Below are positions 1 through 10,083 of a stretch of 64,000 nt of DNA, in pieces. Origin of the DNA: Haliclystus octoradiatus (Eukaryota > Cnidaria > Staurozoa > Stauromedusae > Haliclystidae). The number at the start of each line of letters is the position of its first letter. The stretch's first letter is position 1. The translations under genes were made by a program, and so were the position numbers. The DNA is taken from positions 10,914,864 through 10,978,863 of the forward strand of contig OU744451.1 in assembly GCA_916610825.1 (NCBI GenBank), written 5' to 3'. The notes under the pieces were generated by a model. It worked only from the letters and a program-made list of their open reading frames with translations, ran no database searches and was not told the origin of the DNA.

Positions 1-405
1 CATGGTGACATACTGCATTGAGAATTCTTTGGGATCAATTCCGTCATTAACACTGAAACCAAGAGGGGATGACAAGTCCACAAGTAAACTCCACTTTCCA
101 GGTTGACCCCGTTTAGGGATAACCCCAAAACTGCTAGTATGCAAAGAGGCATATGGTGGTTCTTAGGAGGGATCCGCCACTCGGTTTCGGGTTAACTCAT
201 TTGATAACTAGTTGTCAATCACTGTTGGGTTTTGAAAAGCTGACTGCTGGTTGCACTTTGAACTTTTCAGATGGTTGTTATGATTGAAACCAGCGTAGAA
301 AGCCATTTTGAATTCCTGACAGTACAGATTGAACAAATGCCCGGTCTGGATGAAAGGTCAGTTGTTGAGCGAAGCGATTGACCCGCAACGGTGTCATGAC
401 CAATG
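1..405 (-). pseudogene. DIRS-like retrotransposon reverse transcriptase, N-terminal relic (runs off the left edge)
   Basis: Read on the minus strand, 405 to 1 gives the region just before and at the start of a DIRS-type reverse transcriptase. A segment resembling PLRVNRFAQQLTFHPDRAF (about 391-325) is followed by NPTVIDN, then SFGVIPKRGQPGKW and LVDLSSPLGFSVNDGID, the characteristic DIRS RT block. The reading is broken by in-frame stops at 208-210 and 163-165 and by a frameshift between about 210 and 280, so it is not functional. DIRS elements carry gag, RT/RNase H and a tyrosine recombinase. A matching gag relic lies upstream at 1656-2725 on the same strand. Family assignment rests on remembered motifs; the rest of the RT would lie left of the window. 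Confidence 0.72.
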
Positions 406-430
406 AGAGCACATTGATTGGGACTGCAAG

Positions 431-1640
431 GAGAGAAAGAAATCACTGTCTACCCCAAGAAAGAAGGTGGAATAGATTCCTTTCTTTCCCTGACGTCCCC
501 ACCCCGACATTCTAAAAACAACTGCGGGAGAGAAGAGCACTATCCATTTTTTTTTTTTTAAATTTCATTTAATTGTGTTTTACTATGGTAACTTTAGATC
601 CAGAATTTTTTCTTGAACATTTGTTCATTCACTTACGAAACAAAACAGAGCACACCAAAATATGCTACAATATTTTTTAGAACGTTCAATAACAACAAAC
701 GTAGATTAAATTGAAATTGGGACCAATTGATAAATTTTGGCGAAATAATTGAAATTAATAATAAAGGACTCCCTGCACAGTAATCTTGTGTTTGTAGTTC
801 TTGAAGTACGTTATGTACTTCAAGATAAAAGCATATAAAAAATCAACAATTTTCTCAGCAATCAGCTTGGCAACTTGCTTGCCTAGTTAATTAACTTCTG
901 AATCCTAGCTATTTTTGTTAAAGAAATTGAATGAGAGGTATGCGACCTTACGGAATAAGCTTGACTGTTTCAAAAGTGTTGAAAACATTTCAATATAAAT
1001 GTGGAGGTAAATTGCCGGATAAATTTTTTGGCTGATTAAGTGCTTACTATTTAGGTTCCTTGTACTCCTTGTGAAAGTATATACATAGAAAGTGACTACG
1101 TTATTACGTCGATGCAAACTGATTGCTTTTCGACGGCCAGACGCCATGTTTGTATTTTGATCTCAGAACGAGCCCACAGCATTTAAATTCCCAGTGCCCC
1201 GAGCCTTCCCTCCCCCAGGAGTAAAAAGCATCAGAGCAGCAGAGACAATCAACGACACAAAACAATACCATAATTAAGTCAAAATAGCTCAATAAGATAT
1301 TGAAAACCTTCCATAACCAGATAGGGTTATGTAGCAAGGCAGCTAGCATCCATAATCAAATAACAAAGTAACTGATAAACTAATCACAAAAACGTCTATG
1401 GAGCTTAAAAAGCGTGATAGAATTGTGAAATAGATGCACGTAATAATGTGATTAATGGTTATAGTAAACTGCTTTATAGAATCGTTAAATGCACATGTAT
1501 CGTAAGCACAAGCTTGAATATATGTAAAACAAAAAAGAATGTATGTGTTACGCTAAATACTGAAGATAAACTATGTATAATAAGGGACCAGTTCTGATCA
1601 AAATAGTTTAATTAGATAGCAATAGCAAGATATTAGGAAA
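431..1640. other. AT-rich stretch, no gene recognised
   Basis: This lies between the DIRS-like gag and RT relics. It contains short A/T runs and only short unsupported ORFs on the minus strand at 905-1147 and 1104-1349. It may be decayed DIRS internal sequence or a later insertion; I see no motif that decides. Confidence 0.5.
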
Positions 1641-1655
1641 GTTTTTTTTGATTAT

Positions 1656-2725
1656 TTAACGAACCAATCTTAAATCCTTGCGGGGCTTTTCAAATTGACC
1701 TTGCCTTGGTCCCGGTCGAGCCTGCCAACGGTCATTGCCTTGTGCAAATTTTGTTGCTCGCTGTGGGCATCTACAAGCGGGGAGGTCCTTGGAGCATTGT
1801 GAACCTTTATGAACGTTATAACAGCTTCCAGGAAACATACATCGTCCCCGATTCCACGAGCGACATATGTCAGTCCGATAGTGCTGATAGCCGGTTGGAC
1901 AAATTTGGCCGTGAGTAACTGCAGATGCCCTAGTGCGTTGGGACGAACCTGCTGTAAAATAGCTATAAAACTGTGTATTGATATTTGACCAGTCAGTTAA
2001 ATTTGTCGCTGCAGCGTGTTGCCGAAACGATTGGTCATATTTGTGCTATGCAAGCCCAGAAAATTGTCTATAAGTCCTGATAATTAACAGTTTATACATT
2101 GATAAATCCTTCAGTCGGCTGGGGGAATGAGTGGTTATCACCATAGTAAAAATCGTAAAACTTTACAACCAAGATAAAATGTCCGTGATTTGGCTAAATG
2201 TTGCTTTGGTTGTGTAGTATACATCATTTGACCATGAAACAAGATTGGCTCGTACTCCGTCTCAACAATGTCCGTGGGTAATAAATCCCCTAGTTCTATA
2301 AATTTATTGCTGCATATAGCTGATACCAATTTGGACGGCACTGGGGAACAAGCCGGCACTAAAGTCAGTGGTTGATGGGATTTGAATCCCTCCTGATCCA
2401 TAGCAACAAGAGGAAAGAGAGGTTCAGCGATGGATTAACATTTTAGGCATTTTGTAGTTCGATAATAGGACCCGATATTTGACCATTCGCCGCCATAGAA
2501 CCACCAGGCAATGAAAAGGTGTTCACAAACGTGGGTACTGTGTCCTGTAACATATTTTGAATTGTTGTAGTTGATGTAGACTGGTGTATTACGGGTAGAT
2601 GTAGTTGTACTTATAGTACCAGCAGATTGAGAGCGACTTCGTTGAACAAGGCTCTCCTATCATTCACCTCGTTGTTCTCCACACACGCTGGAATTGCGAC
2701 TATTGCGTGTATTACTTCTAGGCAT
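1656..2725 (-). pseudogene. DIRS-like Gag (ORF1) relic
   Basis: A minus-strand reading begins at an ATG at 2723-2725 with a Ser/Thr-rich low-complexity N-terminus, as is usual for DIRS-type Gag. It shifts frame near 2640 and again near 2420. At 2138-2401 it contains a block around KFIELGDLLP, which resembles the conserved 'I...K(Y/F)I(E/D)L..LLP' segment of DIRS Gag. Further on (1656-1838) it has a Cys cluster, CYNVHKGSQCSKDLPACRC, in the place where DIRS Gag carries a Cys-rich nucleic-acid-binding motif, then a basic tail. Several frameshifts make it a pseudogene. It is co-oriented with the RT relic at the left edge, so both are probably one old element. Assignment is from motif memory and order of parts. 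Confidence 0.5.
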
Positions 2726-2829
2726 TTTTAAGATTAATAAATTTAGCAGTAATGATAGCAGTAGCGATATCGATAACTAGCAGGGTTGAACTGATTATAT
2801 TTTCTGGCATCTGTAATACCCTGGGTTAA

Positions 2830-2842
2830 TAGGGAAGCGCTC
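2830..2842 (+). repeat. Left terminal inverted repeat of the ISL2EU-like element
   Basis: TAGGGAAGCGCTC, preceded by TTAA; matched in reverse complement at 7060-7072. Confidence 0.75.
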
Positions 2843-2984
2843 GGTTTCTAAAAATAGAGTTGAGTAACGCCCGCTATGAATTATGGGATAGCATGGCGGA
2901 CGGTCGATGTTGACATTTTCAGAACGCCATGTTGATAGTACGTGTTCTATCTTGAAGTTTAATTAGTTTAGACGAATATTATTA

Positions 2985-4597
2985 ATGGATTGCGAAAAAC
3001 CAAAAAAAAAAGGTGCTACCAAACATTGCTGTTGGGGCACATGTAAGTCGGACTCCCGTTATCCTAATACTCTTGTCGAAGGAACAACATTTTTACGCTT
3101 TCCTAAACCAGGCAAAGATAAGCCTGGGATGTCTATTTTGGAGAAGAACGCATCGAGGGAAAAAACAGAAATTGCCAAGAAGTGGCTTCATGCATGTGGG
3201 AGAAAAGACTTCAGTACTCTTGAACGATTAAGAAAGACACGTATATATGTTCTCTGCATTTTGTTGGTGGAAATGGGCCTACCGAACTTAACAAGGAACC
3301 AATTATTGCCACAGCTTCGAGATCGAGCCCTGTTTTTAAGCATCCACGAAAAGGTCTCAAGCGACCTCACCAGGAATTACAAAATGGACACAGAACCTGT
3401 TTTATTGAACGAATCTTCTGTAAATAATGCAAATATACCTATCATTGACGAGACCGAGGATTCAGAAAATGGTTATGAAGAGTCTAGTTTATCTTATATT
3501 GTCGATGAATCTCAGCACATGCCTAAGCTCCGTGATTTTTCTACTCAAACTACTTACGATAAAAATACTTTAGCCTCAAAGATTGAAGAGATAATATATA
3601 AAAATATGACATCTGTGCAAGTTTTATCTGCACAACCCGTTATTCAAAATCCTTTATCGTCAGAATTGATTTTAAAAGATGTTAAGAAATGCAAATATTT
3701 TACAGGATTATATCCTACACATTTCAAAGCTTTGTATGATTTCCTTGGACCTGCCAAGTACGAGTTAAAATATTGGAATGGCTCCCCTGATGAATCACTA
3801 CCAGAGGATCAAAAAAGGAATGCACCAAGGGATATGTCATGTAAAGAACATCTTTATATAACTTTACTGAGATTTAGGAGAGGTTTTAATATTGAAACAA
3901 CTGCATATATTTATAATATCAGCTGTACTCAAGTGAGGAAAATTTTTAACACTTGGATACAGTTTATGTTTCACCATTTTAAAGATTATGAATTATTAAT
4001 GTTCCCTGAGAGACAAGCAATGAGACCATATCTTCCACACGTATTTAAAAGGTTCAAAAATGTTAGATGTGCTGTAGATTGTACAGAATTTTTCTGTCAG
4101 ACCCCTAGTGATTTGCCAAACAAGGAAATATGTTTTCATCGTATAAACATCACAATACCATGAAATGCCTTATTGCAGTTAACCCAAATGGGGCAGCCTG
4201 TTTTGTTTCTTCTTTATTTGAAGGATCAATAGATGATGTGTCTATTTTTCGTGACAGCGGGATACTAAAACATATTAATCCTGGAGATAGTTTACTGGTC
4301 GACAGAAGATTCAAGATACAGGATTTGCTGTTAGCGAAGCAGGCAACAATTTATATCCCTGCGAATCTCAACCAAAGAGACTCCCTTACAAAGGAGGAAA
4401 ATTTGTCAACAAAACATATTGCAAGAGCTCGGATTCATGTAGAAAGATTTAATGAGCGTCTTAAAAAGTTTAAGCTTGTTGGAAATGTTATCCCATTAAG
4501 CATCAGCCACATGGCATCACAACTCGTATATGTTGCCTCTTGTCTAGTTAACTTCCAGTCTAGACAGGGTAAATTCTCAATGGAAGGACAGCCATAA
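2985..4597 (+). pseudogene. THAP-domain DDE transposase (Harbinger/ISL2EU-like), frameshifted
   Basis: The N-terminus is a THAP zinc finger (CCWGTC, then W..C, then YICSLHFVGGNGPT), a DNA-binding module common in animal transposases. The catalytic half contains [31 protein letters not shown] read in pieces, then LVDRRF and [13 protein letters not shown], matching the D, D(R/G)F and HVER positions of the DDE_Tnp_4 family. The open frame 2985-4163 leaves the THAP frame near 3230 and regains the downstream frame near 3380, and a third shift near 4120 separates the first catalytic Asp from the rest (4130-4597). The normally conserved Gly after D-R is Arg here. Three frameshifts argue for an inactive gene, although sequence errors could mimic this. 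It converges on the nuclease gene at 5032-6888. Confidence 0.8.
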
Positions 4598-4900
4598 AAT
4601 CATAGACAATTTTTCAACATTATCAAGAGTGCACTTTAAATACAATAGTTGTTTATGCCCTGGGTGAATTAACAATACAAGTACATCAAATCATAGATTT
4701 GTTTGATAAACCTAAGAAAGTGCACTGTACGTGGTCGTCTAGACAGGGTAAGTTGACAATGAAAGGTCGGCTATAAAATTCAAACTCATTTTTGTCACAC
4801 ATTATCAAGAGTACATGCACTTTATATATAGTAGTTGTTTGCCCTGAGTGAATTATAGATGAGAGTATGTCAAACAAAATTCACTGTCTTAGTGTACATG
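4559..4900. repeat. Imperfect tandem duplication of the transposase 3' end, two ~180-bp units
   Basis: The segment starting TCTAGACAGGGTAA at about 4559 recurs from about 4739. Both copies then contain 'GGCTATAAAAT/GCCATAAAAT', 'TTATCAAGAGT', 'GTTGTTT' and 'CCCTG(G/A)GTGAATTA' in the same order. The first copy includes the last codons of the transposase; the second is untranslated. It separates the two convergent genes. Confidence 0.7.
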
Positions 4901-5031
4901 TAGTTGGATACACAGATAACAAACATTTTATTAATCAGTTGAAAGAAATTCTGAAACAGTTATCATAAAAATACAAACTTAACAATGTAAAACCTTATTG
5001 CTGTGCTACGCTATAAAATGTATGATTTAAA

Positions 5032-6888
5032 CTATACACATACAATCGGCAAAAGTCTTCTTGGTACTCGCATTAAGAAATATTCTGGTACCATAACCTG
5101 ATACCAGAACTTGATTCCGTACATAATTATATCATTCTGGACATTACAATCAGGTAAAATACATTCAATCGAGGGAGGACCAATTTTGCTGTGCAATACA
5201 AAATCACAATATTTCACACCAGTAAGAAGCAGTGTCAGTTGTATCTGATAGTAATAACAATGAAGCCTTTTCAGTCTGAGATTATTACCGCAAATAGTAA
5301 AGCATTGCCGCTGGCGCAACTTTTTCATGGTAGCATTCTGAGAAAGAGTAGAGACATCTTTTACACTTCTTACTCTTAAAATTTTAAGACACTTGATTTC
5401 AATGATCCCAGGACCATCTAAAGGGTGATCAATAAGTCCATCAGGACTAGCACCGAGCATAGGGTATGCCTTGTTTACCCACAAACCAGTATTTAAAACT
5501 GAATTTCCACTCGCTTCAGTATAAGAATTCCTTGCTGAATTTTCTTCGTCAATACCATATTGCATATCCCTTGTAGTGACTCTCTTTTCAGCCCAAAGGA
5601 CATCTCGTAGGTAATGATACATGACTTGCTTCACAGATGAGTCCTTACTTAATATTCTACCCATATTCACCACCTTGTGACAACGAGATGCAGTAATTCT
5701 AGGCCAACGATTAATAAACCACGTATCTGAATCTGCCTGATTCACAGTATCTGGGACCATAGCTGATCCATTGGTAGTGTTACATATCAAGTTACATTGC
5801 TCATGTAAACATTGCATAAACAAGTTAACCTGTTCCTTCAAAATATTTTTATCATCAACACTGAGTTCAAAGTCTTTATAAGTGATAGATAATAATGTTT
5901 CCCACATTGTTAATTCACTAGGGTCAGCTGCATTAGATGTTGATTGTAGATTAATAATAAATTTATTCTTAAGGCTTTCATCAATACATTTACGGTATTT
6001 AGAAAGGCGAGGATCCCAGTCAAATATCTGATTTGAAGATGGCCTTTTGCTTGAACTATAACTGGCTTGATGGAGGGCTTTTGGATTCTTTTCACGCTTT
6101 TTCCCACGGTTCCAAGAACAAGGCTGAGATGTGGAAGGGGCAACAACAGTACATCCATGATCGGTAACATAGTCACTGAGTTTCAACAATATTGCAGCAA
6201 CATGAGTGCATCTCCCCAAGCTTTTGGCAACACAAGTGCAAGTTGCTTTCAAAACATAGCCACTAGTACAACTGATTGTGATGTTTACATCGAGGGGAAA
6301 GTCTTTCTTCATTGAGTGTTGTACATGACCACGAACAAAATAATGTTTACCTTCACTATTATCTTGAACATTTTCAACGAAGCCACTTTTTAATAAATTT
6401 CTTCCCTTTTTCAGAGGTTTTTCAGTAGCTGCATTACTGGAAGAGGCAAGATCTTCGTCCTCGTCTTCACTCAAATCATCGTAAAGGTCACTATCTACAG
6501 ATTCAATAAGATAATGATAGAAAAGGCCGTAATTAAACGAAGTTGGTAGATTTCTTGAAGGAAAACGTTTCCAGTTATTATCTTGTAAAACGCATGGGCC
6601 TACAGTCGATGTTGATGTTGAGCTGCTTGTCGAAGTTGATTTTGAAGAAGAACATTTCTCATCGTACCATTTACCATCGTCAACCTTTAAATCAACCTTT
6701 TTCTTGATTTTAATACATCCCTTCACTCTGGTAATCAAGACATTTTTTGTACCAATTACCTTCCCACCATGACATACAAGCCATCGCTTCAATTCAACAA
6801 CGCTGCAATCTTCTGGTTGTTTAGTTAATTTGGCACCAGGAACATCATCCTCAGTTAGAAAAATTGGTAAACTATCAAATGTATCCAT
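5032..6888 (-). CDS. SAP-SWIM-YqaJ nuclease of the ISL2EU-like transposon
   Basis: A single uninterrupted 618-codon frame. Residues ~28-60 (VVELKRWLVCHGGKVIGTK) look like a SAP DNA-binding motif. Residues ~217-232 hold a SWIM-type zinc motif, CxC (217/219) then CTH (227-229). Residues ~395-570 match the YqaJ/lambda-exonuclease fold: RITASR (397-402), YGIDEEN (444-450), LGASPDGL with D483, GIIEIKC with E497 and K499, and YYYQIQ further on. The D...E-x-K set is the metal-binding active site of this nuclease superfamily and is intact. An acidic Ser-rich linker lies at ~135-155. In bacteria and phages YqaJ proteins resect DNA ends for recombination; in a transposon a role in processing or repair of excision/insertion ends is inference. 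Unlike its transposase partner it has no break. Confidence 0.82.
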   Translation of the reverse strand: MDTFDSLPIFLTEDDVPGAKLTKQPEDCSVVELKRWLVCHGGKVIGTKNVLITRVKGCIKIKKKVDLKVDDGKWYDEKCSSSKSTSTSSSTSTSTVGPCVLQDNNWKRFPSRNLPTSFNYGLFYHYLIESVDSDLYDDLSEDEDEDLASSSNAATEKPLKKGRNLLKSGFVENVQDNSEGKHYFVRGHVQHSMKKDFPLDVNITISCTSGYVLKATCTCVAKSLGRCTHVAAILLKLSDYVTDHGCTVVAPSTSQPCSWNRGKKREKNPKALHQASYSSSKRPSSNQIFDWDPRLSKYRKCIDESLKNKFIINLQSTSNAADPSELTMWETLLSITYKDFELSVDDKNILKEQVNLFMQCLHEQCNLICNTTNGSAMVPDTVNQADSDTWFINRWPRITASRCHKVVNMGRILSKDSSVKQVMYHYLRDVLWAEKRVTTRDMQYGIDEENSARNSYTEASGNSVLNTGLWVNKAYPMLGASPDGLIDHPLDGPGIIEIKCLKILRVRSVKDVSTLSQNATMKKLRQRQCFTICGNNLRLKRLHCYYYQIQLTLLLTGVKYCDFVLHSKIGPPSIECILPDCNVQNDIIMYGIKFWYQVMVPEYFLMRVPRRLLPIVCV

Positions 6889-7059
6889 TTAACTAAGTAT
6901 TAACCATAAAATCAATAGTGAAACAATAAATATCAAAGCAGAAAGACAGAACTTCGTTGCAACTTCAGGGTATTCTCTACTGATTTCAACAAGTGAAAAA
7001 CAACAACCGACCGCTCTGCTATCCCAGGATACCTTTCGCCCGTAAATGTGACGTCAGCT

Positions 7060-7072
7060 GAGCGCTTCCCTA
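7060..7072 (-). repeat. Right terminal inverted repeat of the ISL2EU-like element
   Basis: Reverse complement of TAGGGAAGCGCTC, followed by TTAA at 7073-7076. Confidence 0.75.
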
Positions 7073-7076
7073 TTAA

Positions 7077-7948
7077 TTTTGAGTGCTAATAATCATGTGA
7101 TGATCTGTTGAACATCTGCACCACAATTTTGAGGCCCCACCTACAAGTGCGTTAAGCCATACCCTTCTTCGTAAGAGTTTTATACCTTTTAACTTCATTT
7201 AAAATGTATTAAATTACAATAACGTCCAATTAAAACGTACGCTTTTTCAATTCAATGGTAATGTAATAGAGCTGCTGTATGAATTACAATCAACAAAGTC
7301 CTTGCAGAAATAAAATTACAGAGATTAATAATAATAATAATAATATAATTATAATAGATTTATATAGCGCCACTTATATAATGTATTAATCCAGTGGCGC
7401 TTTACAGGCATCGAAGAAATGAAGATTTAATAAAAAATAATCAATATTATACGCAATATGCTTTTTTAAATAAATACGTTTTAATTCTTTTTTTGTAAAT
7501 TTCCAATGACGAACTGTCACGAATTGTAATTGGAAGTTCGTTCCAATGTTTTGGAGCTAGGTACGGGAATCTACGGCGACCATAAGACTTTAGTTTGTAC
7601 TTTAGTTCAAATAATAGGCCTTTAGTTGAAGTACATAAATTTCTTGTGATGACATAAGGGGATATCAATTTTTTCAAGTAACTAGGTCCAGTATTAAGTT
7701 TCGCCAATTTGAACATGACGAGTAAGATCTTGTAAATGACTCGTTCAGCAACTGGTAGCCAGTGAAGGTGTTTAATAATTAGTGTGATATGCTCGTACCT
7801 TTTTGTTGAAGTGACAATCAGAGTTCTGAACTTTTTGAATTTTAAATGTTGTCACACCAGATAATATGACATTGCATGCAATGATCAATCTTGGATGTCA
7901 TGAATGCAGACAATAACGTAACATCATTAAATTCTTTATTCAATAGAG
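7077..7948 (-). pseudogene. LINE (CR1/L2-like) 3' end relic, with 3' tail at 7320-7444
   Basis: On the minus strand this reads the C-terminal part of a non-LTR reverse transcriptase: a degenerate VQNS segment (~7850), HLHWLPVAERVIYKILL (~7790-7740), then in frame 7716-7447 the end motif GRRRFPYLAPKHWNELP and LEIYKKRIKTYLF, typical of CR1/L2-type elements. Below it lies the 3' tail: inverted GTGGCGC/GCGCCAC boxes (about 7365 and 7395) and a terminal (ATT)n microsatellite (plus strand 7321-7345). The sequence meets the Gypsy LTR at 7949 inside a thumb-like stretch and resumes on the far side at 12145, so the Gypsy element inserted into this LINE. Bases 7077-7319 hold nothing I recognise. Confidence 0.68.
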
Positions 7949-8105
7949 TGTTATGCAGGTACTTATAGTTATTAAACTAGGAGAGCAGAATAATACGACC
8001 AAGCTCGTTCAGATATCAGAATAGAATCAATGTTATTGTATAAATCACAGGGGTTACAAACAGGGGAGAGGGGAAGCTGATATTGCAATATGCATTAGCA
8101 TAACA
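7949..8105 (-). repeat. Gypsy 3' LTR
   Basis: 157 bp, bounded by TGTTATGC and GCATAACA; nearly identical to 11988-12144, with visible single-base differences such as GCAGGT versus GCGGGT near the edge. Confidence 0.92.
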
Positions 8106-8310
8106 TACTCCCGCTGATAAAAAATCACCGCCCCGGTGATTAACATCTATATTTAAATTTAATAACAGCGTAAAGTAAAAATAGATGATTATAATAAAAT
8201 ATTGTGAATAAGTATTTTAAAAAAATTGTCATTGTTCAATAAAGTGTAAACTATTTAACCAGAATATAACAAATAATTAACTATGAAATCTCTAATTTTA
8301 AATTAATTTT
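8106..8310 (-). promoter_or_regulatory. Gypsy 3' untranslated region with polypurine tract
   Basis: On the minus strand, AGCGGGAGTA directly precedes the LTR and serves as the polypurine tract (the second copy has AGCGGGGGTA at 55698-55707). Just upstream is a short hairpin, AATCACCG/CGGTGATT, at about 8123-8141. Confidence 0.6.
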
Positions 8311-8499
8311 TTAATTATTTGAATCTTTTTCATCTTTGCGATACTTATTAATTAATAACAGTACAGCTTCGCTTCGTAATGATTTGCTAGGCTCCCAAGT
8401 AGCATCCGCTACAGGATAATCTTTCCATTTCACAAGGTAACTTATACCACGGCCACGTTTGCGGCAGTCAATTATGGCTTCGATTGGGTAATTAGCCAT
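8311..8499 (-). CDS. Gypsy chromodomain (C-terminal end of integrase)
   Basis: The 62-residue frame reads IEAIIDCRKRGRG then YLVKWKDYPVADATWEPSKSL, a clear chromodomain (aromatic residues Y, W and W of the methyl-lysine cage region in place), ending in a Lys/Asp-rich tail. In chromoviruses this domain sits at the end of integrase and steers insertion to marked chromatin. It overlaps the preceding integrase C-terminal frame by 8 bases in another phase, so it is either cut off by a frameshift or was once joined to it. The same coding end appears in the second copy at about 55400-55503. Confidence 0.8.
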   Translation of the reverse strand: MANYPIEAIIDCRKRGRGISYLVKWKDYPVADATWEPSKSLRSEAVLLLINKYRKDEKDSNN

Positions 8500-8800
8500 C
8501 CGGTAATTTTTCGTTCAGATCATCCGATTGAAATTCACTACGACGATCAATCCAAGGTTCCAGATTATTGACATTAACATCTTGTGGAGCATATTTATAA
8601 ACGGTGGACTGTCTGATAACACGATAAAAATTATTACCAAGTGATTCAATTACTTTATATGGTCCATCAAAAGCAGGCAAAAGTTTTGCAGAAACATTAT
8701 CAGTACGTTGATGTAATCGTTTTCTAACTAAATCTCCGATGTTAAATAAAACATGACGAACTCGTTTATCAACTTGTTTTTTCATAGATTTAGCTGTCAG
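8492..8800 (-). pseudogene. Gypsy integrase C-terminal fragment
   Basis: Residues such as NIGDLVRKRL, LLPAFDGPYKVIESLGNNFYRV match the small C-terminal DNA-binding part of Gypsy integrases (GPY/F-like region) just before the chromodomain. The frame reads back past its first ATG to about 8800, where it meets the RT frame at the internal deletion. The zinc-binding HHCC and DDE core are absent, so this is only the tail of the protein. Confidence 0.7.
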
Positions 8801-10083
8801 TTGATTATGATGTCTCTTTGGAAAGTAGCTGGTGCATTAGATAAGCCAAATGGTAATACATTCCATTCAACATGCATGTCTTCAAATGTAAATGCAGTGA
8901 ACGGCTTGCTACATTCATCAACCGCAACTTGCCAATAACCGGAAACTAGATCTAACGTTGTTAACCATTTTTTACCAGCTGCACGTTGTAATAAATTTTC
9001 TATTAATGGTATTTGATAAGCATCAGGTATTGTAACTTTATTGATAGGTCGATAGTCAATACACATACGTTTAGTACCGTCTTTCTTTTTAGCTAATACA
9101 ACGTTTGCGGAATGCGGACTAACACTGTCTCGCAAAACCTTAGTTTCTAATAATTGTTGTATTTCCGAACGAATAAATTTTTTCTCTTCGGACGAATATC
9201 TAGTACGTTTATCAAATTTGCATGGGTTGACATTATCGACAACAATCCAATGCTTAATATCATTGCATTTACCAATCTGACCATTTACTTCATAAATAGT
9301 ATCAGAATGTGATTGTAATAAATTTGTAAGTAAATATTGTAAGTCGGTACTAAGACCATCACTTTGAATTTTATTTTGCCAGTGACTATCAGGTAAGTCT
9401 ATAGGATAAAATTGATCGTCTACTTTAGGACTGAAGTTGTTCTCATCAGCATTAGTAGATACAAATAAATTTGGTTCTAATAAATTAGAATCAATAACAG
9501 TAATTTTATGACTATCTATGGTCGATCTAATTAAACTTTCGATCCTGTAACATGGGATCTTAAGAGCTTGTAAACCACGCCCAAGAATTAAATAATTATC
9601 ATCAGGGTTAAATGGTCCCCAGTGACGTCGCACAGATAAAAAATCGTTACCAAGAAGTATAGTACAATGGAGATCTTTGATAACATGTAATAATAAATCA
9701 AAACTAATATTACCAATTGTACATAATAAACGGCAGGTGCCTAGAGTAGTAATAGTCGTAGTTGAACAATCATTGATCCATGACAGGTTCTTGTGTAAAT
9801 TTGTATTCACGTCTTTAAATAAATTATGTGCTTTAATAAATTCAAGGGAAACTAATGATAACTGAGACCCTTGGTCTAATATGGAAATTATACTTTGATT
9901 GTCGTAAATAATTGGAATTTCTAGTCTTGATAAATCCATACCATCAACAAAAACAGCATCAGAGCGTAATTCGGCATCGTTTGTGTGGCAATAGCCAACT
10001 TGTACAACCTGGCAAGGAATATCGATCTTCCCAGGTCTATTAGATAAAATGGTGGATGGCTGACCTATGCCATTCACCTTCAA
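8797..10083 (-). pseudogene. Gypsy protease and 5' half of reverse transcriptase, truncated by deletion
   Basis: The frame opens with an aspartic-protease-like region whose usual D-S/T-G triad reads ILDQGSQLSLVS, that is D-Q-G, a departure at the catalytic site. RT follows: SANVVLAKKKDGTKRMCIDYRPIN, TIPDAYQIP, LTTLDLVSGYWQV and LPFGLSNAPATFQR, corresponding to RT blocks before the catalytic FADD/YVDD. The frame then stops at about 8797 where sequence encoding the rest of RT, RNase H and most of integrase has been lost. Gag overlaps it by a few bases (10080-10083), an arrangement compatible with frameshift expression in an intact element. Confidence 0.85.

Larger units (their letters stand above)
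2830..7072. mobile_element. ISL2EU/Harbinger-like DNA transposon with transposase and YqaJ nuclease genes
   Basis: The ends are inverted copies of TAGGGAAGCGCTC (2830-2842 and 7060-7072), flanked on both sides by TTAA (2826-2829 and 7073-7076). Because TA and TTAA are both palindromic, the target duplication could be TTAA (ends as given) or TA (element 2832-7070); ISL2EU elements are reported to use TA. Inside are two convergent genes: a THAP plus DDE transposase on the plus strand (broken) and a SAP-SWIM-YqaJ nuclease on the minus strand (intact). A transposase paired with a YqaJ-type nuclease is the arrangement I recall for ISL2EU elements, relatives of PIF/Harbinger. It inserted close to the start of the DIRS-like gag relic. 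Confidence 0.78.

Noticed and set aside
905..1349. Overlapping short minus-strand ORFs
   Set aside because: No recognisable motif, no splice or regulatory context, AT-rich background.
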